This document shows, piece by piece, positions 11,877 through 22,490 of a DNA stretch of 64,000 nucleotides. The notes under the pieces were generated by a model. The model saw only the letters and a list, made by a program, of their open reading frames with translations. It did not search any database and was not told where the DNA came from. This DNA comes from Endothia cerciana (lineage: Eukaryota; Ascomycota; Sordariomycetes; Diaporthales; Cryphonectriaceae). The position numbers were made by a program, and so were the translations under genes. The stretch spans positions 62,001 to 126,000 of the forward strand of contig JALRMH010000015.1 in assembly GCA_026119935.1 (NCBI GenBank), in the 5' to 3' direction. How positions within the stretch are numbered: the first letter of the stretch is position 1; each line of letters begins with the position of its first letter.

Positions 11877-12633
11877 CTAATTCTCGCTCTGATTGCCATT
11901 TCCATCAGTGGAACCTGTAGGCAGGGACTGTGTTTCACCGGTGCCAGTAGCCTCCGCAGGAGCAGTTCCCGTGGGGTTTCCCGAAGGAGCGTCTGTCCCC
12001 GTCGGCTTTGCCCCGGATCCACCGCCGCATCCCGAAGGCATATCGGTGCCTGTAGGCCTCGCTGCGGCTCCTCCGGTCTCGGTATCTAGAGGAACGGAAG
12101 GGTCAACCTCACGTCAAGGAACAAGAAGATGTGAGAAAGAAGAAGGTAAGATGGGCAGATCCGTACGCTTAGCTCTCTTGCCCTTGCCACCAGCTCTGCC
12201 GCTGGCCGTTGGTCGTGCACCAGCAGCGCATCCTGAACCTGCGGCGCCAGATTCTTGTGACTGCCCTCCACGGCCTGTTATGCGTCCAGATCAGCTTCAT
12301 TTCCTGATGAGTGGTCCACGTCGGAAGTTGTATACCTCCCGCGCCTTCGGTTGACGTGCTTGTTGGAGCCTCTGCACTCGCGGAACTGTTGTCGTTGCCC
12401 GGGCTGCCCGAGCTACCGGAGCTTCCTGAGCCCCCAGAGTTGCCTGGGCTGCCAGAGCCCTTGTCTGCGCGGATCTCGTAGAGTTTGGTGTCAACCGCAT
12501 CCCCAGCCAGAAATGCCCTGGCGGCAATAGCGTTGGGCTTGAAGCCCCATGGGAGGGTAAGGCCGGTGATGAAGGCTGGGCTGAGGACGAGGGTGGCCAG
12601 GAGGACGTCACGAAGGGAGAAGCTGGTCTGCAT
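11877..12633 (-). CDS. Gly/Ser/Thr-rich small secreted protein
   Basis: A predicted secreted protein of 204 aa from three exons: 12336-12633, 12167-12274 and 11877-12085. The introns are 61 nt (GTATAC...ACAG) and 81 nt (GTACGG...CTAG), both phase 1, and the total is in frame. A hydrophobic signal peptide covers about residues 1-24 (core DVLLATLVLSPAFITG). After a short region (LPWGFKPNAIAARAFLAGD) the rest is low complexity: GSG/SGS repeats, GG-rich stretches, then T-G-T/P-S-G motifs ending NGNQSEN. Only two cysteines remain. No family was recognised. It resembles small cell-wall or effector-like proteins in composition only. A 9-nt repeat lies about 85 bp upstream of the start. Confidence 0.68.
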
Positions 12634-14365
12634 CTTGACTTATGTGATGGACTTGAAAGACACAAAACGGAGTTGGAGGTGGTTGGGTAGTAGAAGGAGA
12701 TGTGATTGAAGCGGTTATGATGCTGCTGATGCTGCTGATGCTGCTGATGCTGTCTAGAACCTGTCTAAAACTGGGACGTGAGGACGGCCCGTATTTATGT
12801 CATTGTTCCAATCGTAGTCCACTGCGAGAAAACTGATCCCCTTCCGAGGCCATCACGACGGGGAAAGTGAGCCCCTGAGCCGACGGAGTGGTGGACTTCA
12901 CGTTAAAGGCAAAGATTTCCATGGACATGCGGTGTCATTGGCCCAGTTCGCTCCGAGCTAGGTCCAGAACAATATCTTGAGTGCTTCTGTTTGGGAATAA
13001 TGAGAGACTCGTCAGTTCAGTACGCCCATTCCCTCCGGAGAGGTTGGGAGAAGGCTAGCAGCAGCGCCGCCAGCTTGAGTGGTCGGGACGTGGTTGTGAA
13101 CCGAGTAAACAAACGGGAAGATGAGACGAAACAAAAGTTGACCACTTGGCGCGGCGATCTTTTTATATGTCGTGACGGCATGATAGGGGAGAGAGACAAA
13201 GTTCAGACGATCCATATATTCCACCACAAACTGCTTTACCTAGAACGTCGTCTCGTGCTGGAGCATAATGCCAAGCACTTTAGTATCGGTTATGTTCAGC
13301 CATCAAAGAAACGCTTTTTCTTTAAAATTCTGCTCCTTCGGCTCGGTGTTTGGCATTGGCTAAGTCTCCACACGAGATCGTGCCTCGTCGGTAATTCTCA
13401 GCTCCCTCATCACAAACATGCCTTCAGCCACAATCCATTGTGGCTGCTGTCTCTGAAGATATCCTCACTTAGAGTTTGCAGACAAGAATAGGTAACACGT
13501 TTGGGAAGGGATTCCTAGGTCATCACAGAAACCCGGCTGACTGATAATTGCTTTTGCAAGTCTGCATCGTAGAGTTACCAGCTATAAGATCGTTGCATGG
13601 TCTATGGCCTGACCTAGCACATCAGTCCCCAAGGTGCTCCCTATGTAGTGCTCAGCATATCGTAAGTACCTATATAGGCATGGAAGACTTTATTCTTAGC
13701 GTCTTGTAAGATCCTTGGACCCTTGACCTCACTAAGTCAGATAACGGGGCGTTGCTGCGCGAGGGTGTCCCGTTCCATACTTGAGAATACCCTCCTGATA
13801 ATCCTGGATTAATCTTGATATTTCTAACTGTAGGCTTCCGTCAGTTGTAGCCCAGATTGCGCCGAGGTGAGAGGCTTCGGATGAATGTGATTTATCAGTG
13901 AGGCCGTGAGTCGTCAAGAGCCTATCCGGGAAGGCTGTTCTTCGACGGGGTGCCGGCGCCCGGGGGCCTCCACTCTTGAGAGGGTGGGTTTAGTCTGCCA
14001 TCTACGAGCACTGTGTCGGAGGGACGGAATGTAGGACGTTTGTACGGACGTAAAGGGCTCTCTGGGTCTCAGTTCACAGTCAAAACCCCAGACCACTGCT
14101 GCCCGCAGTGCCCCAGCGCTCTATCGAATCAGCAGTTTCCGCGATCAGGCTCGGCAGCCAGCTGCTCCGCCGCGTCAAGCTGCTGGCGCTACAACGCGCT
14201 GCTAACCGTAATAATATCGCCGCAAGAGTGTCAGATCGTGGCCAAGAAAGCTGAATGGGTAACCCCGTCGGCGGGCCCCTCCAATTAGTGAAATCTATAT
14301 ATTCAGAGCTAATTATTGCAGTTCTCTGGAGGATATAGGTATTTTTAGAAGGCTCCTGCCTAAGT
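12634..14365. other. intergenic, no supported gene
   Basis: Apart from the 9-nt repeat nothing firm is seen. The longest frame (12991-13491, plus strand) has no domain, its composition is not protein-like and no splice partners are evident. The stretch ends at the tRNA-Val gene. Confidence 0.5.
12718..12752. repeat. 9-nt tandem repeat, about 3.5 copies
   Basis: The unit TGCTGCTGA is repeated without change. It lies upstream of the secreted-protein gene and is probably a simple-sequence tract. Confidence 0.85.
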
Positions 14366-14476
14366 GGTTCGGTGGTGTAGTTGGTTATCACGACAGTCTA
14401 ACATCGAGACTCCTGATGATAAATCATGAGCTTTATGGTACACTGTAGGTCCCCGGTTCAAACCCGGGCCGAATCA
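14366..14476 (+). tRNA. tRNA-Val(AAC) with 37-nt intron
   Basis: The acceptor stem GGTTCGG (14366-14372) pairs with CCGAATC (14469-14475) with one G-U pair, and A14476 is the discriminator. The anticodon stem ACAGT/ACTGT encloses the loop CTAACAC once the intron is removed. The anticodon AAC is at 14400-14402 and reads GUU valine codons. The intron, 14404-14440, begins one base 3' of the anticodon, the canonical nuclear position. The T arm is CCCGG-TTCAAAC-CCGGG, and the A box TGGTGTAGTTGG and B box GGTTCAAAC are present. Confidence 0.95.
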
Positions 14477-14665
14477 TCATTTTGAACTTTTGGCAAGTCT
14501 AAATGAATGTAAATTCTAGTGTTAGGCTAGTAGGCGATGTGGAGATTTGATGTATTAATATATACTGTGAATTGTAGAGTGTTCAGTTGCTTTTTGGTAG
14601 ACTGGAACCGGGTAAAATGTTCTACCGCTATGTTAGTGTGTCGGGTGTGTTGGGTCGAACATGGG
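14477..14665. other. spacer between tRNA-Val and Gypsy relic
   Basis: A short AT-rich spacer. A T-tract suitable as a Pol III terminator is not obvious right after the tRNA; the nearest is the CATTTTG at 14479-14485. No LTR was recognised. Confidence 0.4.
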
Positions 14666-15961
14666 TTAGGTCACCAAGCTGGCCATCAGTCGTGCCGTAT
14701 CCTCTCCCAGTTCTGTAGGCTTGATCCATCGATCGTGCTGTGTGCCCAGGTCCTCGTATTGTACGAGATATCTGAGGTTTGGGTTCATGCCGTGTTCGGC
14801 AACGATTTGTGCTATCGGGTGTGACTGCGTACGGACCTCTCCGATGACGGTAGTGTCCTGCCGAACGGGTCGAAGTCTGCTGGCTCGAGATGGTCAACGC
14901 TGACACCACCGTGGATCTTCCAGTGTGGTGGTATGCCTATACGGTATGCGGATCGTCCGATGCGTTCAGTGACACGAAACGGGCCTGTGAACTGCTGGCC
15001 GAGTCTACGTCCAAGTATCGCTGCTTGTGGTATGAGGTACGCCTTATGTAGTCGTAGGTAAAGTCTCTGGCCGATATCAAAGAATTTAGCGATATGCTTG
15101 CGGTCAAAATGGTACTTGGATAACATCGCTGCGATCGCGATAGCGTCTGCAGCGTCGACACGCGCACGCGTACATGTAGTTTTGTCGAATATTGACTGTC
15201 CGTCGACAAGGACGCTGTTTAAACCGGCTGGCTTGAAGCCTTTTGGCTACTTCGTTGGACTGAGTCCTGTAGTGGCCGATCTTGAATTGTTGACTTTGAG
15301 CTGAAGGCGACTCAGCACCGTTGGCCACTTCGACACATCCGTCCAACGAATTGGATATAGTGGCGTAGCAGCAAATTCCAGGTCTTGAATCATCCGCTCG
15401 GTCTGTCCACCGGTGGCTAGGTAATACGCGGTAATTACTGTGGGCAAGTCGCGTACCCAAGCGTTTCCAGATGCTTTTCCACAATGTTGACAGAAACTTG
15501 GGATCTCTGTCGCTGATGATTTGCTTCAGCAGTCCCCAGTTCGCTCCATGTAATGCGTCGAGGAAAGCGGTGCCCCACTCGCGCAACGTCCATGACGACT
15601 TGCCCGGTACGAGGATGACTTCTTTCGAAAATTTGCAGACGACGAAGTGGCACGCGTCGAGTGATTTGTTTGACTTAGGCAGTGCCAGTAGAGAATCGAT
15701 AGTGATGTAGGATACGGACATGGTAGGCTGATCTGGGGCTGAAGGCTGCCGTATACCCTGTGTGTTGTGGGACGTCGAAGACGCGACAGACGCGCATGTA
15801 TTCGCGAAGCAAATGGCTAACGTTGTTGATGCAGAAATTGAACAGGAATTGTTGTAGACGTTGAGCTGTCCCTGACTGTCTAGGTTGCACCCTTTGGCGT
15901 TGCGGATGACGGTCTGAAGGAATGCGGCAGTTTCATCTTCTTCTTGGCCATGCCAACACAC
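14666..15961 (-). mobile_element. decayed Ty3/Gypsy (chromovirus) integrase and chromodomain fragment
   Basis: The 3' end of a retrotransposon pol gene, broken by frameshifts. From the 5' side of the minus strand there is integrase-core similarity containing ISDRDPKFLS near 15490-15520 (an active-site Asp context), then the post-core GPY/F-like segment FTGPFRVTERIG at about 14960-15000. A chromodomain (RYLVQYEDLG, HDRWI) follows at about 14666-14830 in another frame. At least two frame changes separate these parts, one near 14815-14830. No reverse transcriptase, gag or LTRs were recognised, so this is a truncated, inactive copy. The tRNA-Val lies 190 bp from its end. Confidence 0.82.
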
Positions 15962-16732
15962 TCCCTGTTGTTCTTCAAGTGCCAGACAATGTTGGATTGA
16001 GATTCTGCAGACAGTGAGTCCGTATCAGTGCAGAGGTGTTAATATAATAAGTAAAGAGGAGGGAAGATGTCCCTGATCTTATGTGCCTCCCCCCTCCCCC
16101 ACCGGTGGCGGCCCCCTTCATCCCCCACTAAAAGAAATAGTGTGTGGTACTTAGCTGCAGCAGATTCAGCTGTCCTCCATTTTTAAACACAACCTTGATG
16201 TTCGGGCCAATATGACACTGTAGTCTGGCAGTATCATTTCTGCAATCCGGTCGCCATTCATGAGGCTGAGGTCGTCCCTGAGTGGTTGGTAAAGAACCCT
16301 ATGTGCTCACCCTGGCCGATCCACGTGGGAACCAAGATCCCGGACATGGTGACGGCCATCAAGGGAAGGCATTAGGATTCGCTCCTTTCCATGTTCGCCG
16401 TGATGGTAGACGTCGTACTTGAATTGACAAGCATCGAACACTGATTAAGCCCGTGGCCCTTGGTCGCCCCAAGTCACCCCTTGAGGCCGGGCGAGGCCTC
16501 GTTGGCAGCTTTTTTGAGAAATCAGCAACTTCAGTGACTAGAAATCGCCTTCGATGTGCATTGATAGGCCTCTTATGATCCATGGACGCGACGGGACAGC
16601 CGCTGAATTACGATGGTATGTTTCTAGGAGTATACCAGGTCAGCCCAGTCCAAGGGAACACCAGAAACAAGGTTAGATGGGTAAGTATCTCTCATCGACT
16701 TTGTGCCAGCTCTATATCCACACCAGACCTGG
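15962..16732. other. intergenic, downstream of ZIP transporter
   Basis: It holds C-rich tracts near 16088-16130 and short frames without resemblance to known families. It may include further retroelement remnants too decayed to recognise. Confidence 0.45.
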
Positions 16733-18248
16733 CTATGCAAAAGCCCCAACAACGGCCATCAGTGTCGCACCGCCCGCCACCGCCAGGAAAGCATTCACCC
16801 TCGTCCTGCCCTTCAGCGTCCTGTAGCTCTTCTCTGTCAAGAAGTCCTCCGCGAGTAGCTGTACCAGCCCCGCGAAGAGCAATAACCCGCTCGAGATCGC
16901 ATTCATGACGCCCACCATCAACAGACCTGTCTGGCTCTGGGGGTCGTAGAATTTGTGCACGATCAGTCCGATGGCCTGACCGATGGGCGTGGTCGTCCCG
17001 TAGGCGAGAACCATCAGCCACGGCCGCGGCGAGGACTTGGGGAAGTGTAGCGCCGCGATCCGCGACCCCAGCGCGAGCCCTTCGAAGGTCTGGTGGAAGG
17101 CGATGGCGACGAGGAAGACGACGAAGGGCGGGCCCGTGGCGACAGAAATGGCCATGCCGATGAAGACGCTGTGGAAGAGGATGCCAGCCTCGAGAAGTAG
17201 ACACTGGAGCATCAGGCGCTTCTGCTCATCCGGGGTCGGTATATGAGGCGTCCCCGGAGTCTTCGGCGTCGCTGGACTCGTCAGAGCCCGCATCTCGCTA
17301 CGGTCGCGCTGCGTAGCCAGCTCGTCCAGCCGGAGCTCTAAGTCCATCGATTCCCTATCATCCTCCTCGTCGCCTGCGAAGCTTTTCCCGAGCGGAGACC
17401 TGTCCACATTGCCTCCCTTGCCGTTGCCCTGCAGCGTTGGCGTTGATTCTGGTAGCGGCGACACGCCGCTCATCAACCCCGTCCCCTCCGAATACCCCAT
17501 CTCCCCCAGCGCGATATCCTCAGGCCTCGAGCCACGCCTGGCAGCCAGACTGCCTCCGCCGTGTCCGTGTAGCATTTCTGAGTCATGGCCACTTCTATCC
17601 TCCTCTTCCCACTCCGTATGATGTGTATGTGAATGTCCTGCCCCTCTTGTCGTCAGGTATGACTCCAGCGACACGACCACCAGCGCGGACACCATTGCTA
17701 TCAGGCCGGGCAGGGGCGTGTAGCCCTCGCTGAAAAAGTATGGGAGGCATGGATCGGTAAGGGCGAGGAAGGCGGTCGGGAGGAGATGGACAAAGGCAGT
17801 GGCTATGAGTACGCCGGTGCCGAAGTGTTGGCAGTAGAATACGATACGGCTCTGGCGGCGGCCTTGGGATTGGCTCGATATCAGGGGGAAGCCGCAAGCT
17901 GCACAAGAGTCCGAGTTAGCTGGTGCTCGCCATCCTTTCCAACCCCCAAGCTCCGGCAGGCCAGGCCTACCCAGAGTGCTCAATACCAATATCAGTATCA
18001 AGGCGAAGACGTGGAGGGGGGTGTCGTAGGAGCCCTGCTTCCCGGAACCGCAGGTCGGCCTGGTGTCGCCGTTGTCGCGCTTCGTCAGCTCTTCCAGCAA
18101 GAGGTCGACCGGTACCGATGACAGAGTCACACCTGCCATAGTCATAAAGGTCAGCACCAACTAGAGCCGTCCGGGCGCAATCGCTCACCGAGGGCAAAGG
18201 AGCAGCAGACGTACCTCGTGCAACCTGGCTGGGGTTAAGATCCGCCAT
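16733..18248 (-). CDS. ZIP family zinc transporter
   Basis: A plasma-membrane or organellar divalent metal (mainly Zn2+) transporter of 453 aa. The exons are 18215-18248, 17971-18132 and 16733-17898, with introns of 82 nt (GTACGT...GCAG) and 72 nt (GTAGGC...GCAG), both phase 1. The short N-terminus leads to a CGSG...GSYDTPLHV motif and helix 1, as in fungal Zrt proteins. Helix 2 has HFGTGVLIATAFVHLLP. A His-rich loop (GHSHTHH) probably binds metal. The signature helix IGMAIS...FVVFLVAIAFHQTFEGLALGSR carries the conserved His and Glu residues. The protein ends in helix VAGGATLMAVVGAFA. A start at 18160 in the second reading frame would skip the first exon; the 18248 start is favoured because it removes an intron cleanly. 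No canonical Zap1 site (ACCTTNAAGGT) was seen upstream. Confidence 0.92.
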
Positions 18249-19105
18249 GTTACACCTCTCAGCAAGTGCTCGCCTCAGACCCAGGAGACAAGCTCGGTGA
18301 CATGGCTCTCGCTATCTTGTGAGAGCGTGATAGCAAAAGTCCACGTGGAGGGTGTCGGCCGCCAAGAATATCTTCACGATGAGGATTGACGATGACATGC
18401 GCGTCAGGGGTGCCGAAGATGGAGCTCCGGGGGGTCGATGACAGGGATCCATATGGGGGGCCTAGGGCCCTTAAAAGCTCAATGAGACACCGGGAGCGGG
18501 CCACGTGAAAAGGTGCTGACGCCAGTGACACTATCCCCCAAAAGAGCCCTGGAGGGGTGTGCGACTTACTAAAACCGGAGTATCGAGTACGGACATCTGG
18601 CGAGCTTGCGATGCGTCTTGAGCCATATGGTGCATATCAGACAGTAGGACGCAAGTCTTGTGCAAGGCCCAGCAGATCTGGGGAGGGCCGGATATTTTCG
18701 TAGATTTTGGTGTAGAAGTATGTGGTTCGTGAACTCATGTATCATACATTGTACAGAGACTTCTGGTGGTAAACCACCGTCTCGTCGAGACGGTAGCTGC
18801 GGTTAGCCACGCGCAGCGGAGATGAGCTCTGGTGACCGAATTCCTGCACTGCACAGCTCAACAATCTTTCATCGTTCGCTCAGATCGCCTCGATGCTTGG
18901 CCCTCCTTCAGCATCCTTGCCCACTTCTCTCGGATGAGACCTCAGCCGGAGCTCCTCCATTCCTGCTGCCTCCACGCTCGAGCCCACGGGAGATGGTGAG
19001 CTCGCCTTCCTCTGCCTGTCTCTTAGTCGTTTATTCGCTCATCCGAGAGGGGCATACCCTCCCTCTCTTCCGAGTCTTCATGCTCTGTCGCTGCTGGTCC
19101 AGCTT
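18249..19105. other. intergenic, ZIP promoter side
   Basis: About 850 bp between the ZIP start and the 3' end of the next minus-strand gene. It contains a possible TATA-like CTTTTAAGG (minus strand, near 18470) and an inverted GCTATC/GATAGC pair near 18311-18334. No gene is seen. Confidence 0.45.
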
Positions 19106-19489
19106 CTACTGAGCAGGCTGCTGCCTCGCCAGCCTCGCCAGCCTCGCCTGGCGGTGCCCCTCCCGAATCGCCTTCGCGTTGCGCTCGGTTCGGGCCCGGC
19201 TCTCGTCAAAGACAGCCTTCCACCCGGCGCCATGCTCCGCCTTGAGCTTCTCGATCCACCTCTCCTCAGCCTCCCGCGCCCGCCTCATGGCCGCGGCCTT
19301 CGCCTCAGCCTTCGCCTCTGCTTTCGCCTCTGCCTTCGCCTGCTCTGCCGTAACGTCTGGGCTGCCGGCACTCTTTGGGCCGGAGCTGATTGCTCTGGTA
19401 ATATTGATAGGGCACGGGGAAGCGCGGCGAGTGAGGGGTGCCAGGGTGACACGCCTGGGCACAGCGCGGAGTGGGAGTCTGGATGCCAT
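19106..19489 (-). CDS. small mitochondrial-type coiled-coil protein, unknown function
   Basis: A single-exon frame of 127 aa. The first 40 residues are rich in Arg, Ser and Pro with no acidic residue (MASRLPLRAVPRRVTLAPL...), the hallmark of a mitochondrial presequence. A helical, charged segment follows with four AKAE-type repeats near residues 52-66, encoded by a hexanucleotide tandem tract at about 19295-19345. The protein then continues as Arg/Glu/Ala-rich coiled coil to the end. No family was recognised. Its role is unknown; a mitochondrial matrix or inner-membrane accessory subunit is possible, by inference only. Confidence 0.6.
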   Translation of the reverse strand: MASRLPLRAVPRRVTLAPLTRRASPCPINITRAISSGPKSAGSPDVTAEQAKAEAKAEAKAEAKAAAMRRAREAEERWIEKLKAEHGAGWKAVFDESRARTERNAKAIREGHRQARLARLARQQPAQ

Positions 19490-20141
19490 GTTGCAGGTGT
19501 GGTGGTGAGTGATTCGGGGCGTAGGATGCTGGTTTAAGGAGGAAAGAGATGGTTGATCGTTGGGGGCAGGCCTCTAATTTGGGGGAGGCTCTGCTAAGTG
19601 CTGGGTAGTTGAGACAGGAAGCTGGTCGCTGGACAACAGGAGGAGCGTTAATCTTCTAGCATGCTCCCTGATGACTCAGCCTTTGCCCGGTTAAGCATGC
19701 TGGATAGAGACCCTGCGTTCTACCATAGTGTCTCAGCTTGTGTGGTGTGCAAGTGTTTATAAGGAAATCTCGTGCACTGGAAATGCACTGGAACTCTTTT
19801 CTTCAATACATTAGTATTACTTGCCAGCCGGTCTCATACACACCTTGTCTGGAAGTGGACAAATGTATGCACACTAAATGCATGGCGCAAAGCCTCTACG
19901 TAGTTGTAGTACTTCTGCACATTGGACCCATTACACGCTTATGCATATGAAATTCTCTAATCAGAGTAAGCGTGCTTGATTTGTTAATGTGGCGAGGGCA
20001 AGTTCAACTGAACATTACTGAACATTACTGTACATTACCCCTCTTCGTCAGGACTGAAATCTCCCTGCTTTTCACCATGAGGCTGATCTTTCCTATGACA
20101 GGTGCAATTCCAAGATCCCACGACCAGGCCGCGAAATCACA
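19490..20141. other. intergenic
   Basis: No gene seen. It separates the small mitochondrial-type gene from the NACHT pseudogene. It contains a short direct repeat, CTGAACATTACTGAACATTACTG, near 20007-20030. Confidence 0.45.
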
Positions 20142-21005
20142 ATGGATCCACTCTACGCTCTTGGTCTCACTGTCAACACTCTAGCTGTTGTTCAGGGAAC
20201 AAAACATCTGATCTCTTCTGCCCGGCAACTATCCCAGCATGGCACTCAGAAGGAGTATGCCGAACTCGAAAGCCTGTGCAAGGAGCTTCAAGGCTGGGTA
20301 TCACGTATTACGCCTCCAACTCGCCTTGATGACGAAGAAATGACCAGCAAAGAAAAAAAAAACTATGTATGAGCTTAGCCTGCAATGCAAGGAGGTAGTT
20401 GACGATCTTCTCGGCGTTCTCGAAACACTCCAGGTCAGGAGCAAGGATAGAAGTTTGAGACACATTGAGAGCTTCCACAAGGCACTTTTAGGGCTTTGGG
20501 AAGAATAAAAGGCCAACAAACTAGGACATCGCCTGGACGCTATTTCGAATAGAATCCAGAGGGAGATCAATTCCTTTCAGGCTAGAAGAATACTCCACAG
20601 CCTCAAAACCCTTGAGGAGCATCGCTCCTCTGAATTGCAGGCCCTTAGTCAGCGTCTCCTTTATCTTCTCAACCAAGTTAGGAAGAAAGGGTTCAAAGAG
20701 CAGACTATGACACTTCTTCTTCAAGAAGCAGCGGATGGGTCTCGGTACTCTGCTGAACAAATGATACTGGAGCAACTGCGCTTCGATGCTATCAATGATC
20801 ATCAGCAAACAATCACACCAGCCCATCAAAGTACACGCTCTTGGCTTTTCGCTACTGCTGGTGATAAAAGCCCTGCTAGCTTTATTAATTAGCTCACGTC
20901 TAGTGAGGATATCTACTGGATATCTAGAAAACCTAGCTCCAGAAAGTCGACACTTGCGGTATCTGCGCAGAAGACCCCTCTCTGCTGCAAAACCCACACC
21001 TCTAG

Positions 21006-21228
21006 AGTAATCTGAGGGCTTGTGTATCATACTTTTGCCAAAATTCCATATTATAATAACCAGACAAAGGAGAAACTGCAGATATGGGTGGGAAGAACGG
21101 ATGCGCTGTGGCAGCGGCCAGGGGGTCACGTGATTCGTCAGTGAAGATATCGTGTTTATCATTCACTGACGACACTCACTACCCCGTCACGGATATATAA
21201 CCGTGGTGTTTTTGCTAGCTAGATTACT
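21006..21228. mobile_element. MITE-like insert of 223 bp with 8-bp terminal inverted repeats
   Basis: The ends are AGTAATCT and AGATTACT. The element lies between the P-loop fragment and the later LFWNAG fragment of the NACHT pseudogene, where the family has continuous coding sequence. Inside is a perfect 10-bp inverted repeat, CGTCAGTGAA (21136-21145) and TTCACTGACG (21162-21171). It has no coding capacity. The size and AGT...ACT termini suit a pogo/Fot1-type MITE, but a clean TA duplication is not visible. Confidence 0.55.
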
Positions 21229-22254
21229 GAAATGGAAGACAACCGTACACACTTTCTGAAGACCCTACTAGCACCTCCACATGCGCAACTTTTCCAAGCT
21301 GTGTACTTGTTCTGGAATGCTGGGAGAGGCCTTGCAGAAAAGCCAAGAAGGTCTACTTCGATCTCTATTACCCCAAGTACTATCTCAGTGCCCGGCTTGA
21401 TTCCGTACACGCATCCACAAACTTGGCACCTATACTTTCCGGAAGAGGTCGACGCTGCCTACGGACTCAGTTAGCAGGGTGACTCTAGCGCATCGATCCG
21501 CCTATCTGTCACTGGACTGCTCTCTGCCTTGCAATCTACCGGCGACAAGGTTGCTGAATCAATCATCAATTTCTGTTTCTTCATTGATGGTCTGGACGAG
21601 ATGGCGGCAAACCGAAGGATATAATCCGCTCGATTCAGTCTTGCAAGGCAGGGCGAATGTGAAGCTTCGTCTTTCCAGTCGAGACTGGAATGAATTCAAT
21701 GAAGCATATGGCGAAGGTAGGCAAGTACCACGAATGTTGCTTATGCAGGACTACAGTTGACAAGATATCTACAACCACGTCCACGGAGCTCTTATCTCCA
21801 ATCGAAATTACAATGATCTTGAAGATGCCCATGATAATGCTGGAACCTTGATCAAGGAGATCATTGACGCAGCTAATGGGGTATTCTTCTGGGTATATCT
21901 TGTTATGCATGCCTTTGAGGACGATCTTAGAGATGGTAGATTCAGTTGCATCAACGACATGAGGGAAACCCTGCAGGATTTACCGAGATCTCAACGAATA
22001 CTTCAGAAAGATTATTCTACGAGACGTGGCTGGAAACAAATATGATCAATCAGCACAAATTCTTTCTATTGCTGCAGAGAGTGCCGAAAGCCTTTCGTTC
22101 ATCGCCTACTGGTTTGCAAGGCAGAAAGACCCGGATTACGCGATCAAACTGGAGGTCAGTCAGATTCCGCCTCAGATACTGCGCCAGCGCTGGAGGATTA
22201 TGAATCAACGGATCAAGTGTCAAAATGTAAAAGTGTATAATGAAGCTTGATTTC

Positions 22255-22490
22255 TATCAGTCTATTTAAAAAGCTTGAAGAGCCTCTATTTATAGTTAAA
22301 GACCTTCGGAAGTCCATCGGATTGAGGCCCTTGAGGACCTCTGAAGAGGTCCGTATATCGGTCCTGATGATATCATCCTCATATTAAGAACCTGAAGATC
22401 CGTGGGTCCTAGTCCTCTGTTTCCTTGATACGGCCTTACGATCAATATCAAGGCCTGCTGCAAGGGCCTACTCGAATGCAGCATAAACTT
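22255..22490. repeat. non-coding, hairpin-rich insert in NACHT pseudogene
   Basis: About 235 bp without similarity to the pseudogene reading frames on either side. It contains the inverted repeat GGACCTCT/AGAGGTCC at 22335-22352 and several AAGNCC/GGNCTT-like partial repeats. It could be a second small transposon remnant or a heavily mutated part of the gene. Confidence 0.4.

Noticed and set aside
12991..13491. Plus-strand frame of 166 residues
   Set aside because: Composition is not protein-like, no domain, and other frames overlap it; most likely chance.
16692..17204. Second minus-strand frame within the ZIP gene
   Set aside because: An out-of-frame His/Arg-rich shadow of the transporter's 3' part.
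21219..21910. Separate small genes on either strand
   Set aside because: Plus-strand pieces align in order with NACHT-protein motifs, so they are parts of one pseudogene; minus frames are their shadows.
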